From Desulfotignum sp. (lineage in GTDB: Bacteria; Desulfobacterota; Desulfobacteria; Desulfobacterales; Desulfobacteraceae): 64,000 bases of DNA. A program made the position numbers and the translations under genes. The DNA is taken from NCBI GenBank assembly GCA_018399285.1, contig JAGYOW010000013.1:16432-80431 (forward strand), in the 5' to 3' direction. Shown here piece after piece: positions 40,885 to 51,676 of this stretch; the stretch's first letter is position 1, and every line of letters starts with the position of its first letter. The notes under the pieces are model-generated. The model ran no database searches. It saw only the letters and a program-made list of their open reading frames with translations, and was not told where the DNA came from.

Positions 40885-43712
40885 TAATGACGCTCCTTAA
40901 TTGTCCGGGATTCACGCAACAGGGTGGTGGACACGGTCCGGGCATCACTTGAATTGATGGTGCCCAGTTTCACCAGCATCAGCATGACCGACCCCACCAC
41001 GGCCAGATAAACCCCGAGATCAAAAATCATGGCACTGGCAACTTCAAATTTTCCTACCAGCGGCAGCGTGACATAGGTGAACGTGCTGGTGAGAAACGGA
41101 TACCCCACCATCCAGCTGCCGATACCGGTGACCAGGGCCAGCAGCAGGCCCCAGGCCATGATGATGTGGTTGTCAAAATGAAACCGGGGTCGGGTCCAGA
41201 CAATCCCGCTGGCAATGTATTGCAGAATCAGCACAGCGGCCGTGATCAGACCGGCGATAAATCCGCCTCCCGGTTCATTGTGCCCCCGCAGAAAGATGTA
41301 TGCGGAAAACAGCAGGGCCAGGGGCAGCAGAAGCCGGGTGATCTGAACGAGAATCACGGGAAACCGGTCCCGGGTCCAGGGATATCCCAGTTCATCGTGT
41401 GCCGGACCGGAAATGTCAAAATTATGCAGCAGCGCGTAGATCACCAGCCCGGCTATCACCAGCACGGTAATTTCACCGAACGTATCAAACCCCCTGAAAT
41501 CCACCAGGATCACATTGACCACATTGGTTCCACCGCCGCCCGGCACACTGTTTTTTAAAAAGAAATCAGAAATGGTGCCATAGGGCCGGGTCAGCATTGC
41601 CATCAGCACAGCGGCCGTGCCGCCACCGGCCAGAACGGACAAAAAAAAATCCCGCCATTTCCTGGCCGAAGACGATTCTCTGGGTGTATACCGGGGCAAA
41701 AGATGCAGCGCCATCATCATGAGAATGATGGTGACCACTTCCACGGAAATCTGAGTCAATGCCAGATCCGGAGCGGAAAACCGGGTGAAGGCAAGGGCCA
41801 CCACCAGGCCCACGGTGCTCAGCATGACAACGGACAGAATCCGTTGATGGTGCGTGATCACCGTGGCAATGGCGGCGCTGATAAGAATCAGTCCCATAAC
41901 CAGAGAGACTGGATCCAGCGGGGTCAAAGATTCAGATCCGAGAAACGAAGCGGTTGTCCTCAAAAAAGGACTGATCCCCAGAATCAGGGTGGATCCGATG
42001 AGCAGGGCGGCATAGCGTTGAAAAGATCTGTTTTCAATCAATAGGGTGATCCACCGGCTGTCATGTATCAGTCGGGAGATGAGCGTTTCAAACAGGGTTT
42101 TGCCGTCCAGATACCGGATACACCATTGATGGGCATCAAACAACCGGTGCCGCTGCCAGTAGCAGATCCCGCCGCCGGCCATGGCGATCAGGCTCAATCC
42201 CAAAGCCAGGTTGAATCCATGCCAGACAGCCATGTGATACATTGGCATATCCGGACCCAGGATGGATTTTGCGGCGGCATTGACCAGCGGCCCGGCAAAA
42301 AAGGCGGGAAACACCCCGACCAGAATGCAGATTCCCATGAGAAATCCCGGAGAAACCATCATGCCTGCAGGCGGCTCATGAGGGGATTTGGGCAGGTCCA
42401 CAGCCCCTGGTCCCCCAAAGACCCCGATCAGCATGCGGACGGCATAGGCCACGGCAAACACGGCCGCCAGGGTGGCACCCACAGGCAACATCCAGGACCA
42501 CGCTCCCGGCAGCCCGGGTACCAGGGTTTCCGCCAGAAACATCTCTTTGCTCAAAAACCCGTTGAACAGCGGGATTCCGGCCATGGCACCGCATCCGACG
42601 GCGGTCAGGGCGGCGGTCACCGGCATTTGTTTTCTGAGTCCGGACAAGCGCCGGATATCCCGGGTGCCGGTTTCATGATCAATGATCCCGGCCAGCATGA
42701 ACAGGCCGGCCTTGAATGCGGCATGGTTGAAAATATGAAACACGGCGGCAAATATCGCCAACGGGGTGCCAAGGCCCAGAAGCACCACGATCAGGCCCAG
42801 GTGACTCACCGTGGAATAGGCCAGCAGCCCTTTGAGATCATTTTTGAACAGTGCCATATACGCGGCAAACATCAATGTGATCAGGCCCGTGGCGGTAACG
42901 ATTTGAAACCACAGCAGGGTGCCGGACAATACCGGGGCCAGCAATGCCAGCAGAAACACCCCGGCCTTGACCATGGTGGCGGAATGCAGAAAGGCGCTTA
43001 CGGGTGTGGGCGCGGCCATGGCATGGGGCAGCCAGAACTGGAAGGGGAACTGGGCCGATTTGGTGAACGCACCCACCAGAATCAGAATCAGGGTGATGGG
43101 ATACAGGGGATGGGCCTGGATGATTTGTTTGGCCGCCAGAATGTCTGTGAGCTCAAAACTGCCCACCATGTGTCCCAGCAGAAGGAAACCGGCCAGCATG
43201 GCAAACCCGCCCCCGCCGGTGATCACCAGGGCCATGAACGCACCCTGGCGGGCATCGGCCCGGTGGCGCCAGAAACCGATGAGCAGAAACGAGCTGATGC
43301 TGGTCAACTCCCAGAATACCATCAGCAGAAGCAGATTTTCCGACAGCACGATACCCAGCATGGAGCCCATGAAAAAAAGCAGGTAGGTGTAGAACCGTCC
43401 CATGGGGTCTTCCTTGGCAATGTAATAGCGTGCGTATAGGATGATGAGCAGTCCGATGCCCAGTACCAGCAGGGCGAACAAAAATCCGAACCCACTGACC
43501 CGGAAGGCAAAGCTAAGCCCTATGGCAGGGATCCAGTCCCGGGTGTAAACAGGCATTTCTCCCGTGAAAACAAATGGAATCTGGAGCAGAAGCAGTATCA
43601 GGGAGATGCCTGCGATAAGGCCGGCGGAAGCGGCATTGAGATGACGGTTTTGAAACAAACAGGGGATAAATGCCCCCAATAAGGGGAGCAGCGGGATGAG
43701 TGCAAGGGTCAT
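40884..43712 (-). CDS. mrpA: Mrp Na+/H+ antiporter subunit A fused to B
   Basis: A 942-residue subunit. The NuoL-like N-terminal two thirds contains [41 protein letters not shown] and [15 protein letters not shown]; the C-terminal third carries the MrpA extension and an MrpB domain ([17 protein letters not shown]), so no separate mrpB gene is needed. MrpA holds ion-translocation paths of the complex. Its ATG overlaps the stop codon of the cyclase gene (ATGA), placing the whole mrp operon behind that regulator. Confidence 0.94.
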   Translation of the reverse strand: MTLALIPLLPLLGAFIPCLFQNRHLNAASAGLIAGISLILLLLQIPFVFTGEMPVYTRDWIPAIGLSFAFRVSGFGFLFALLVLGIGLLIILYARYYIAKEDPMGRFYTYLLFFMGSMLGIVLSENLLLLMVFWELTSISSFLLIGFWRHRADARQGAFMALVITGGGGFAMLAGFLLLGHMVGSFELTDILAAKQIIQAHPLYPITLILILVGAFTKSAQFPFQFWLPHAMAAPTPVSAFLHSATMVKAGVFLLALLAPVLSGTLLWFQIVTATGLITLMFAAYMALFKNDLKGLLAYSTVSHLGLIVVLLGLGTPLAIFAAVFHIFNHAAFKAGLFMLAGIIDHETGTRDIRRLSGLRKQMPVTAALTAVGCGAMAGIPLFNGFLSKEMFLAETLVPGLPGAWSWMLPVGATLAAVFAVAYAVRMLIGVFGGPGAVDLPKSPHEPPAGMMVSPGFLMGICILVGVFPAFFAGPLVNAAAKSILGPDMPMYHMAVWHGFNLALGLSLIAMAGGGICYWQRHRLFDAHQWCIRYLDGKTLFETLISRLIHDSRWITLLIENRSFQRYAALLIGSTLILGISPFLRTTASFLGSESLTPLDPVSLVMGLILISAAIATVITHHQRILSVVMLSTVGLVVALAFTRFSAPDLALTQISVEVVTIILMMMALHLLPRYTPRESSSARKWRDFFLSVLAGGGTAAVLMAMLTRPYGTISDFFLKNSVPGGGGTNVVNVILVDFRGFDTFGEITVLVIAGLVIYALLHNFDISGPAHDELGYPWTRDRFPVILVQITRLLLPLALLFSAYIFLRGHNEPGGGFIAGLITAAVLILQYIASGIVWTRPRFHFDNHIIMAWGLLLALVTGIGSWMVGYPFLTSTFTYVTLPLVGKFEVASAMIFDLGVYLAVVGSVMLMLVKLGTINSSDARTVSTTLLRESRTIKERH

Positions 43713-46330
43713 GGTGAATGATCGTGCTCCGGTCGGGTTTGGGAAAGCAGTTCAAATACCTTGAGTCCTTCGACTTTGGTATGTTCATCGGGGATTTTTA
43801 TTTCATTGACTTTGACAGGGTGACGCAAAGACTTGATGGTTTTTTCGCTGACCAGGATCACATCCGGTAAATGCCTTGTCAGATCCTGAATGTTGAACAC
43901 GGAGTTGACGGCATCGCCGATGACGGTATAATCCATTTTTTTTTCAAATCCGATATTCCCCACCACCACTTCTCCGGTGTGAATACTGATGCCGATATGT
44001 ACAGAAAGGTTCATTTTTTCTTTCAGATCAGCATTGAGACCGGTTAATGCCTGTTTCATTTCAATGGCGGCGGATACCGCGTTGTCTGCGTCGGAAATGG
44101 TGGCCAAAGGCGCGCCGAAAAGAGCCAGAAATCCATCTCCCAGGTACTTGTCCACAATCCCCTGATGGGCAAAAACGATTTCCCCCATGGTGGAAAAAAA
44201 TGAATTCAATGCAGACACGGTTTTCTGCGGTCCGATAGTGGCCGCCATTCGGGAAAAATTTCTTAAATCCACATTGAGCAGAGTGATGGTTTTGAACTCT
44301 TCCATCAATGACTGGGATTGCACATCTCCGTGAACGATCTTGTCCACAATGGCTTTAGGTACGAATTTTTGAAAAATCTGCCGGATGGCCCGTTCCTGAT
44401 CGGCAATGGACAAGGTTTCCTTGTAAAGACGGGAATTTTCAATGGCAATGGATACTGAAGAAGCGATGGATTGAAGCAGTTGCTGGTCCTCGGAAACAAA
44501 ATGACCGTTGGTTTTGTTGAGAACTTCAATGACCCCGATGACCCGTCCCTGGGATATCATGGGCACGCACAAAACCGACCGGGTGATAAAACCGCTGGCT
44601 TTAGCAATGGCGGAAAAAAACAGCCTGGATTCCTGAACATGGTTGTCGATGATACAGTCCCCTTTGGCGGCCACCTGCCCGGCAATACCCTGGCCCAGTT
44701 GAACGGAAAAATCAGTCAGTTTTTCCATGTTCATGTTGAACACGGTTTTCAATTTCAGGACATTGTCTTCAATCAGCATTAATGAGCCTGCTTCCACCTG
44801 CATGGCCACACGAATCATGTCCATGGTATAGGAAAGCACTTGTTCAATATCAAAGGTGGAAGAGGCCAGAACACTGCCGATCTGTTTAATAGTGGACAAC
44901 TCACTGGACCGCTGTTGCGCGGATTTGGAGAGGGTGCTTTTTTCCATTGCCAGAGCAAATACATTGGTGACCAGGTGGGTCAGGTTCTGATAATTCAACG
45001 CATCGGTTTTGTTTTCATGAATAAAGACAAAACATCCGGTCATTTTTCCGGAATTGACCAGTGGATGGATCATGGCGGCATTGCCGCCATGGGACAAAAG
45101 CAGTGTCTTTTCCAAAGGTGTGTCCATGGCCATGTCAGACAAGTTCTCCACCACGGTGGTATCCACCTGAACGAACATGGATTCCAGCAGGGTGCCTTTG
45201 TATGAAAAAAGTTCTCCCCGCTTAAGGCGGGTGTTGTTTTTAGAATAAAAATCGATCACCTGAACCTGGTCCGGCGTAGCTGGATCCTTTAGCAGAAGTA
45301 CGGTCCCGCATAAGGGAACCATGCGAATCGTGTTTTTTAACAGGCTCTGGTAAAGTTCAATCTCCTGCATGCTTGAGTTGGTGGTTGAAATCAGCCAGGA
45401 CAGATATTTCTCGTTTTGATCCGCTTTTTCCAGATCTTTGAGCAGCCGGAGATTTTCATAAGTGAACGCCGCATTGGAAACCAGGGGAATCAACGCTTCC
45501 ACATCTTCAAGGGTAAAAATATCCGCACTTTTTTTCCGGGAAATCGTCAATACACCAATGATATCCCGAATGGTTTTAATGGGCAGGCACACAAATGATT
45601 TGGACGCATACTGCGCTTTGTTGATCCGTCCTAAACGGGAGTCTTTTTCAATATCTGCCACCACAAACGGGGCCTTGTTGATGACCGCGTATTTGGCCAC
45701 ACTGGTGTGAAAATCCACAGTATCGCCGATGCTCAATTTGCCTTCCTGGCCGATGCTGGCCTTGATGACAAAGTGTTTTTCCGGCAGATTTTCCAGAATC
45801 AGCACGGAGCCGATGTCTGCATGGGTGATTTTCAATCCCCGTTCAAGGGTGATGTACAGCAGTTCTTCCGGATCAAAGGTGACATAGCACAAATCAGACA
45901 GTTCTTTGAGAACGCTGATGTCGGACACTTTTCTTTCCAGCTGTGAAAACGTGTTTTTCAGCCTTTTTTCAAACAGGTCGATACTTTTGGAAATATTGGC
46001 CACTTCATCGGTTCCCTTGCGGATACCGTTGCTTGAGAAATCTTTTTCTAGGGCCTGGGTGAGATTGTTCGACAACCTGGATATTTTTTCAAACAACACC
46101 CGCAGGGTCACAAATCCGGCCAGAGAGCAGAACAGAAACGCCAAAAAGAAAACAGGAACATGCTGATCGGTCAATAGGTCATAAGTGATTAAAAAATACA
46201 GCAGTCCAAAGGTAGGAATCAGAAAGAAGAAACCAAATACAATAGTAAGTCGCTGGTAAAGCGATTGTTCTTTGGCAGATAATCTGGGAACAATCATTTT
46301 TTTGATCTGATCGTAAATTATCATCGACAT
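43709..46330 (-). CDS. Membrane-bound GAF-domain class III adenylate/guanylate cyclase
   Basis: An 873-residue sensor cyclase. Two transmembrane helices (about 28-47 and 57-77) lead through a HAMP-like segment to three GAF-like domains (about 145-300, 315-470, 485-640; the middle one is weak) and a class III catalytic domain (about 680-850). [10 protein letters not shown] and [11 protein letters not shown] carry the two metal-binding aspartates. The third GAF has [11 protein letters not shown], close to the NKXnFX3DE motif of Anabaena CyaB-type GAFs. The start is uncertain: ATG 46330 or 46324 are likelier than an in-frame GTG at 46393; none has a strong ribosome binding site. It is translationally coupled to mrpA. 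Confidence 0.88.
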   Translation of the reverse strand: MSMIIYDQIKKMIVPRLSAKEQSLYQRLTIVFGFFFLIPTFGLLYFLITYDLLTDQHVPVFFLAFLFCSLAGFVTLRVLFEKISRLSNNLTQALEKDFSSNGIRKGTDEVANISKSIDLFEKRLKNTFSQLERKVSDISVLKELSDLCYVTFDPEELLYITLERGLKITHADIGSVLILENLPEKHFVIKASIGQEGKLSIGDTVDFHTSVAKYAVINKAPFVVADIEKDSRLGRINKAQYASKSFVCLPIKTIRDIIGVLTISRKKSADIFTLEDVEALIPLVSNAAFTYENLRLLKDLEKADQNEKYLSWLISTTNSSMQEIELYQSLLKNTIRMVPLCGTVLLLKDPATPDQVQVIDFYSKNNTRLKRGELFSYKGTLLESMFVQVDTTVVENLSDMAMDTPLEKTLLLSHGGNAAMIHPLVNSGKMTGCFVFIHENKTDALNYQNLTHLVTNVFALAMEKSTLSKSAQQRSSELSTIKQIGSVLASSTFDIEQVLSYTMDMIRVAMQVEAGSLMLIEDNVLKLKTVFNMNMEKLTDFSVQLGQGIAGQVAAKGDCIIDNHVQESRLFFSAIAKASGFITRSVLCVPMISQGRVIGVIEVLNKTNGHFVSEDQQLLQSIASSVSIAIENSRLYKETLSIADQERAIRQIFQKFVPKAIVDKIVHGDVQSQSLMEEFKTITLLNVDLRNFSRMAATIGPQKTVSALNSFFSTMGEIVFAHQGIVDKYLGDGFLALFGAPLATISDADNAVSAAIEMKQALTGLNADLKEKMNLSVHIGISIHTGEVVVGNIGFEKKMDYTVIGDAVNSVFNIQDLTRHLPDVILVSEKTIKSLRHPVKVNEIKIPDEHTKVEGLKVFELLSQTRPEHDHSP

Positions 46331-46492
46331 GTCTGGCTGCCTGAAACAAAGGGCATAGCTGGTTTCTCCAAGGCATCTTACCGTTAAATCCACAAGATCG
46401 GCCGACAGCCCATAGGCTGAAAGTCGATCCTGAGAAATTCAAACATTATCCATGCCTGTTATCTATAAAAGAAGCGGCCGGATTAGTCAACA

Positions 46493-47338
46493 TCAAAACG
46501 AAATGCGTTCTGCATAGGCGGCCTGAAGTGCTCTGGCTGTCGGACCGGGCTTGCCGTTTCCCACCTGTCTGCCGTTGAGTGCCACAATAGGAGTGATTTC
46601 CGTGGTGGTCCCGGTTATCATCAGTTCCGATGCCAGATGAATCCGGTTTTCATATATGGGGGATTCCGAAGTCAAAATGTCTGATTCCCGGCAAATTTCC
46701 AGCACGGTTTCTCTGGTAATGCCTCCCAGGATATAATTGGACAGAGGCGCCGTGGTCACAATGTTGTCAAACACGGCCATGAAATTGGAGTGGGTACCTT
46801 CCATCAATACCCCGTCCCGGACAAAAATGGCTTCAGCCGCCCCGTTTTCAGCGGCCTGCTGGTTGGCCAGGACATTGGCGGTCAACCCCGTGGTTTTCAT
46901 GTCACACCGGGACCACCGGATATCAGGCACGGTGATGGCATGAATACCCGTATGTCTTGAACGTTCCCTGGCGCTCGGATCAAATGGGGACACACACACA
47001 TATAGCGTGGGCTCCGGGTCCGGGATCGGAAATGGATGATTGCGCGGGGCACATCCCCGGGTCACATGGATGTAGACCAGCGCATCCTGGGATTCAAGGT
47101 GATTTTGAGAAATGAGATCCTGGACCACAGGAATCAGAAAAGAAAATTCCCGGCAGGAAAGGGCCAGATGCCTTGCCCCGTGATTCAGGCGACGGATATG
47201 GGCCTCCGGCCGGAACAGTCGGCCCGGATAGTACCGGATCACTTCATACAGGCTGTCGCTGAACAAAAACCCCCGGTCATCCGGACGAATGCAAATATCG
47301 TCTTTTGGCATGAACCGGCCGTCAAAATATGCAATCAT
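46493..47338 (-). CDS. Class IV PLP aminotransferase (D-amino-acid / branched-chain type)
   Basis: A 281-residue fold-type IV aminotransferase. The PLP lysine lies in RCDMKTTGLTANVLANQ (about residue 148), the phosphate and glutamate motif in LMEGTHSNFMAVF, and the glycine-rich ILGGITRETVLEI follows. The sequence leans toward D-alanine aminotransferase or aminodeoxychorismate-lyase-like members rather than IlvE, but specificity cannot be fixed. It follows thiD after 85 bases on the same strand and ends 162 bases before the cyclase gene; a link to thiamine metabolism is not evident. Confidence 0.85.
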   Translation of the reverse strand: MIAYFDGRFMPKDDICIRPDDRGFLFSDSLYEVIRYYPGRLFRPEAHIRRLNHGARHLALSCREFSFLIPVVQDLISQNHLESQDALVYIHVTRGCAPRNHPFPIPDPEPTLYVCVSPFDPSARERSRHTGIHAITVPDIRWSRCDMKTTGLTANVLANQQAAENGAAEAIFVRDGVLMEGTHSNFMAVFDNIVTTAPLSNYILGGITRETVLEICRESDILTSESPIYENRIHLASELMITGTTTEITPIVALNGRQVGNGKPGPTARALQAAYAERISF

Positions 47339-47423
47339 ATGTCACCTCATCAAAATGCAAATACCATCTTATAAAACCAGGTATTGGGTCATGTCAACAC
47401 AGGAGTTGTTTTTTTGACGCGCA

Positions 47424-48239
47424 TCACGGGTCAGGCCAGAGCGCGTGGAAATGGTGCACCGGCCCGTGACCGTGTCCGATGGAAAAATCAGCCCCGGCCG
47501 TGAGTGCTGCGGTGATATAGGTTTTGGCCTGTGCCACAGCGTCTTCCATATCCATGCCCCGGGCCAGGCCGGCGCAGATGGCTGAAGACAAAGTACATCC
47601 CGTGCCGTGGGAATTGGGGGTTGACACCCGTTTTCCGGGCAGCTCACGCAGCCGGCCGGTGGCGGCTGAAAACAGCAGATCATTGCTCCCGGTATCTTCC
47701 AGGTGGCCGCCTTTGAGCAGGACGTGGGGGCATCCCAGATCCGCCAGATCCCGGACTGCGGTGTTCATGTCGGTCGGGGAGATGACGGGCCGGCCCAGCA
47801 GCACGGACGCTTCCGGCAGGTTCGGGGTGATGATGTTTGCCAGGGGAATCAAGGTCTGCCTTAAAGCGGTCACGGCATCGTCCTGGAGCAGTTTGTCGCC
47901 GCTTTTGGCCACCATGACCGGATCCAGGACCAGGTTGGGGATACCCCATTTTTTCAGGTGTTGGGCCACAACAGTGATCACCTCCGGGGAATGGAGCATG
48001 CCGATTTTCACGGCATCCGTGCCGATATCCGAAAGCACCGCATCGATCTGCTTTCCGATGAATTCCGAAGGAACCGGAAAGATCCCGGTCACTTCCCGGG
48101 TGTTCTGGGCCGTGAGGGCCGTGATGACCGACATGCCGAAACACCCCAGGGCTGAAAAGGTTTTCAGGTCCGCCTGGATCCCGGCCCCGCCCCCGCTGTC
48201 GGATCCGGCAATGGTCAGTGCCCGATGATAGGTTTTCAT
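47424..48239 (-). CDS. thiD: Hydroxymethylpyrimidine / phosphomethylpyrimidine kinase
   Basis: ThiD phosphorylates HMP and HMP-phosphate to HMP-pyrophosphate for thiamine synthesis. The 271 residues start with ALTIAGSDSGGGAGIQADLK and include DPVMVAKSGDKLL and the C-terminal STPNSHGTGCTLSSAICAGLA anion-hole motif (marks: PNSHGTGCTLSSA). It is the last gene of a thiM-thiE-thiD unit, two bases after thiE. Confidence 0.95.
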   Translation of the reverse strand: MKTYHRALTIAGSDSGGGAGIQADLKTFSALGCFGMSVITALTAQNTREVTGIFPVPSEFIGKQIDAVLSDIGTDAVKIGMLHSPEVITVVAQHLKKWGIPNLVLDPVMVAKSGDKLLQDDAVTALRQTLIPLANIITPNLPEASVLLGRPVISPTDMNTAVRDLADLGCPHVLLKGGHLEDTGSNDLLFSAATGRLRELPGKRVSTPNSHGTGCTLSSAICAGLARGMDMEDAVAQAKTYITAALTAGADFSIGHGHGPVHHFHALWPDP

Positions 48240-48241
48240 GG

Positions 48242-48881
48242 TCAGGTCTCCTTGTCTGTCGATGAATCAAAGCAGTGTACCAGATTCCGGGCCGCTGTAA
48301 AGGGGTCTTCGGCCGAGCAGATGGCGGACACCACGGCCACGGCATCGGCCCCGGCCCGGATGATCTCTTTTGCATTGGCTGCATTCAATCCGCCGATGGC
48401 CACCAGAGAATGCCGGGAATACGCCCGGATCCGGGCCAGACCGTCCAGGCCCCAGGGGGACCGGGTGTCGGTTTTGGTGGGGGTGGCAAAGACCGGGCTG
48501 ACCCCCAGATACGCCACATCCAGGTTCTGGGCCGCTTCCACATCCGCCCGGGTTTCCACGGACAGCCCGATGATGGCATCCGGTCCCATCAACCGCCGGG
48601 CCGCATCATACGGCATATCGCTCTGGCCCAGATGCACGCCGTCGGCTCCGGCAGCCAGGGCGATGTCCACCCGGTCATTGATGATCAACGGAATGCCGGC
48701 GGATGCAAGAACCGGTTTCAGGGCCAGTCCTCTGAATTGAAAAATAATTGTCTGTTTAGGTGAGATGCGGTTTCCGCAGCTGCACACAGGCGATCCCGGC
48801 CCGGACCGCATCCGCCGCAATGGATGCCAGGGGCCTGCCCAGGCACAGGGTCTGGTCGGTGACAAGATATATGCCGTGCAT
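48242..48881 (-). pseudogene. thiE: Thiamine-phosphate synthase gene, frame-shifted
   Basis: ThiE joins HMP-PP and HET-P to thiamine phosphate. The natural start is at 48881 (MHGIYLVTDQTLCLGRPLAS) and runs through IACVQLRKPHLT to a TAA at 48756-48758. The rest (KQTIIFQFRGLALKPVLASA, then PLIINDRVDIALAAGADGVHLGQ through VAIGGL) is in another frame that is open from about 48780 to the stop at 48242. The span is 640 bp, not a multiple of three. A frame that starts at 48865 encodes an unrelated N-terminus and is not the real gene start. Either a real inactivating indel or a sequencing error. Confidence 0.85.
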
Positions 48882-48885
48882 GGGA

Positions 48886-49683
48886 TTACGCCTTGAAATG
48901 CTGCTGAATATCGGATTCAGACAGCCGGTACAGGGCATCCAGAAACTGCACCTGAAAACTGCCGGGGCCTGACGCGTTCCGGCCGGCGATTTCTCCGGCA
49001 ATCCCCATGACGGCCATGGCATGGGCCGTCGCCTGAACCAAATCCGCATTGACCGCGGCAAACGCCCCGCACAAAGCCGAGGCCGTACACCCTAAGCCCG
49101 TGACCCGGGGCATCATGGCATGGCCATTTTTGATTTTGGTCACGTCATTGGTGTTGATGATATAATCGGTTTCTCCGGTGATGCACAATACACTGCCGTG
49201 TTCCCGGCTGAGCGCTTTGGCCGTATCCACGGCCAGATCTGCGGCACTGGCACTGTCCACACCCTTGGTGACGGCATTTTGTCTGCCTAAAGCCATGATT
49301 TCCGACCCATTGCCTCGGATGATGCCGGGTTTGAACTGATGCATGAGTTTTTTTGCCGTGTCTGTGCGGTAGGCCGTAGCCCCGGCTCCCACCGGGTCCA
49401 GCACCATGGGAATGTGTTTGTCGGATGCGGCCTGTGCGGCCAGAAACATGGCCGCAATCCACGGATCGCTCAATGTGCCGATGTTGATCACCAGGGCGCC
49501 GGCAATGCCGGTCATGTCCGCCACTTCCTGCTCGGCATGGGCCATCACCGGGGAAGCCCCCAGTGCCAGCAATGCGTTGGCCGTGTTGTTCATGACCACG
49601 AAATTGGTGATGTTGTGCACCAGCGGAGACGTCTTTCGAATGGCCTGTACATCGGTAAATATGGTTTCCGGGGTGATTGTCAT
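48886..49683 (-). CDS. thiM: Hydroxyethylthiazole kinase
   Basis: ThiM salvages the thiazole moiety by phosphorylating HET. The 265-residue product shows SPLVHNITNFVVMNNTANALLALGASP near the start (marks: VHNITN-VV-N-TAN-LLA-GASP) and GLGCTASALCGAF near the C-terminus, the kinase active site. I chose ATG 49683 because AAGGAGG lies six bases before it; an in-frame ATG six codons upstream overlaps that site. No TPP riboswitch was seen directly upstream. Confidence 0.95.
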   Translation of the reverse strand: MTITPETIFTDVQAIRKTSPLVHNITNFVVMNNTANALLALGASPVMAHAEQEVADMTGIAGALVINIGTLSDPWIAAMFLAAQAASDKHIPMVLDPVGAGATAYRTDTAKKLMHQFKPGIIRGNGSEIMALGRQNAVTKGVDSASAADLAVDTAKALSREHGSVLCITGETDYIINTNDVTKIKNGHAMMPRVTGLGCTASALCGAFAAVNADLVQATAHAMAVMGIAGEIAGRNASGPGSFQVQFLDALYRLSESDIQQHFKA

Positions 49684-49798
49684 ACGTCCTCCTTGGTTCA
49701 TGGGTTACAAATTACAGGGCAATGCACTTGGCTTCACTGTAATTATGTGTCATCGTTAAACGGCATATTCTGTAACGCTTTGGTGATGCTGATTGATT

Positions 49799-49910
49799 GA
49801 ACCACGAAGCACACGAAGTGCACGAAGGATTATAGAACGAATCGATCAATTAACAACTGATTCGAAATTTCACCACATACCATCTTCGTGGCCTTCGTGG
49901 TCTTCGCGGT
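49799..49910. repeat. CACGAAG-type inverted repeat element
   Basis: Three tandem nine-base units of (C)ACGAAGnn at 49801-49828 are mirrored by a (C)TTCGTGnn array at 49883-49910; 22 of 28 positions pair. A smaller inverted repeat (CGAATC / GATTCG) lies inside. The whole can fold into a long hairpin. Similar CACGAAG arrays are familiar as dispersed intergenic repeats in many environmental bacteria. It separates the thiamine importer genes from thiM and may act as the terminator of the importer unit. The rest of 49684-49948 holds only the thiM leader. Confidence 0.7.
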
Positions 49911-49948
49911 AAAAATCCAGCAGCCCCATTATTTTCCATTGTTTTTGG

Positions 49949-50917
49949 TTACTGCCAGGTGTGAATCAAACGGGCAGCATCCACCTGGTTCTGAATAAGC
50001 CCGTGCATCCGGGCGAAATCGGCAAACGCCTGCCATTTGTCCGGGTCATGGCCCAGGGTGGTTGCAAAATAGGGCCGGGTCAACGCAAAGGCGTCGGTTT
50101 CCATTTTTTTGTCCGCCTGGGGCACGGCATCCAGATACAGGGCCAAAGATTTTTCCGGATATGCCGCCACATGCGCAAATGCCTGTTCCATGGCCAGAAC
50201 AAATCCTTTGATGGCATCCTGTTTTTCTTTCAGTATGGCAGGACTGCAAACAAAGATCAGTTCTTCATAATCCGGGATCCCCCATTTTTCCAGCTCGAAA
50301 AATGCGGCTTTGTATCCGTGCTGTGCCATGCCCACGGTTTCATAGGTCTTGAACGGCCCCATGACCGCATCCACCTGGCCGGACACCAGGGCCGGCAGAA
50401 TGGTGAATCCCACATTCACCGGGGTGTAGTCGTCAATCCGGTTGATGGATGCAAAGGCGTGGAGCAGCACATCCATGAGCCCGGGCACGGTATAGCCGAT
50501 TTTTTTGCCGGACAGATCCTGAGGATGGTCAAAACCTGTGTCCGCCAGATACAAAAGCGTGGTCAACGGATGCCGGACCAGAGGCGCCACCACTTTTAAG
50601 GCCAGACCCTGGTCCGCAGCAATAATGGTCTGGGGCTGGTAGGATACAGCCAGGTCCACATTACCCGTGGCGGCCAGTTTCAGGGCATCTGCAGTTTCCG
50701 ACGGGGAAATGATCTCCACGGAAATTCCCTGGGCGTTAAAAAACCCTTTTTCCCGGGCCACATAAACGGGCAGATGATCCACATTGGGAAACCAGTCCAG
50801 CATCAGGCGCAACGTTTGTTTTGCAGAAGACGGGGAGGTTGTCTGATCCGCAGATAAATCAGGTGCGGCCGCCAGGATGAAAAACAGACAGATAAAATGG
50901 ATAAAAAATGATTTCAT
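49949..50917 (-). CDS. Thiamine-precursor (HMP) ABC transporter substrate-binding protein, ThiY/NMT1-like
   Basis: A 322-residue exported binding protein: signal peptide (about 1-22), then LRLMLDWFPNVDHLPVYVAREKGFF typical of the NMT1/THI5-like family (marks: L-LDWFPN-DH-PVYVA-EKGFF). Family members bind hydroxymethylpyrimidine or formylaminopyrimidine. The TPP riboswitch upstream of this three-gene unit supports a thiamine-precursor role. It follows the permease gene by 18 bases. Confidence 0.88.
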   Translation of the reverse strand: MKSFFIHFICLFFILAAAPDLSADQTTSPSSAKQTLRLMLDWFPNVDHLPVYVAREKGFFNAQGISVEIISPSETADALKLAATGNVDLAVSYQPQTIIAADQGLALKVVAPLVRHPLTTLLYLADTGFDHPQDLSGKKIGYTVPGLMDVLLHAFASINRIDDYTPVNVGFTILPALVSGQVDAVMGPFKTYETVGMAQHGYKAAFFELEKWGIPDYEELIFVCSPAILKEKQDAIKGFVLAMEQAFAHVAAYPEKSLALYLDAVPQADKKMETDAFALTRPYFATTLGHDPDKWQAFADFARMHGLIQNQVDAARLIHTWQ

Positions 50918-50935
50918 GATGTTATTTCCTTTTTT

Positions 50936-51676
50936 TCAAGTATTCCAGGTGATGATTTTTTTTTCAAGTGTTCCCACCAGGGTCCATAAAGCCATTCCCA
51001 TGGCTGCCAGCCACAGGATGGCGGCAAATACCAAAGGAGTCTGGAGTCTGGCATTGGACTGGATCATGAGAAACCCCAGCCCCTGCTGGGCACCCACCCA
51101 TTCGCCGATCACCGCACCGATGGTGGCCACGGACACCCCCACCCGGAGACCGGCAAAAAACCGGGGCAATGCCCAGGGCCAGTACAGCAGGGTCAGGGTT
51201 TTCAGAAATGAAGCGCCCATGAGTGAAAACAGGGTCCGGTATTCCGGGTCACAGGATTTCAATCCCTGGACCAGGCTCACGGTAATGGGAAAAAAGATGA
51301 TGATCCAGGCCATGAACACCTTGGAGGCCATGCCGTATCCCAGCCAGATCACCAGCAGCGGGGCCAGTGCGAACACCGGAATGGCCTGGGATGCCACCAG
51401 AAACGGAGACAATGCTTTTTCCAGAACGGGTCTGGCAAACATGGCAATGGCCAGGGGAATGGCCGTGGCTAAAGCCAGAACAATACCCAGAACGATTTCC
51501 GCCCCCGTGACTGCGGCATGGGGCAGAATCATCGGGGCCTGGACCACAGCGGTTTTCAGAATCAGGGATGGTGGCGGCAGAATAAATACCGGGACTGTCC
51601 ATATTCTGACCGCACCTTCCCATCCTGCCAGCAAAAAAGTGATCAGCCCCAGGGCAGTCAGGCCGGATCGGTTCAT
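50936..51676 (-). CDS. Thiamine-precursor ABC transporter permease, ThiX-like
   Basis: A 246-residue permease with about six helices and the BPD-type loop FRTLFSLMGAS (mark: EYRTLFSLMGASFLKTL) that contacts the ATPase. It belongs to the SsuC/TauC/ThiX group. It overlaps the ATPase gene by four bases. The riboswitch assigns it to thiamine-precursor uptake rather than sulfonates. Confidence 0.88.
   Translation of the reverse strand: MNRSGLTALGLITFLLAGWEGAVRIWTVPVFILPPPSLILKTAVVQAPMILPHAAVTGAEIVLGIVLALATAIPLAIAMFARPVLEKALSPFLVASQAIPVFALAPLLVIWLGYGMASKVFMAWIIIFFPITVSLVQGLKSCDPEYRTLFSLMGASFLKTLTLLYWPWALPRFFAGLRVGVSVATIGAVIGEWVGAQQGLGFLMIQSNARLQTPLVFAAILWLAAMGMALWTLVGTLEKKIITWNT

Noticed and set aside
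42063..43439. A 458-codon open frame antisense to mrpA, rich in Gln, Gly and His
   Set aside because: Composition is that of a shadow frame; mrpA on the minus strand is certain.
49799..49910. CRISPR array
   Set aside because: Units are nine bases with two-base variable positions and arranged as one inverted pair, without spacers of regular length or cas genes.
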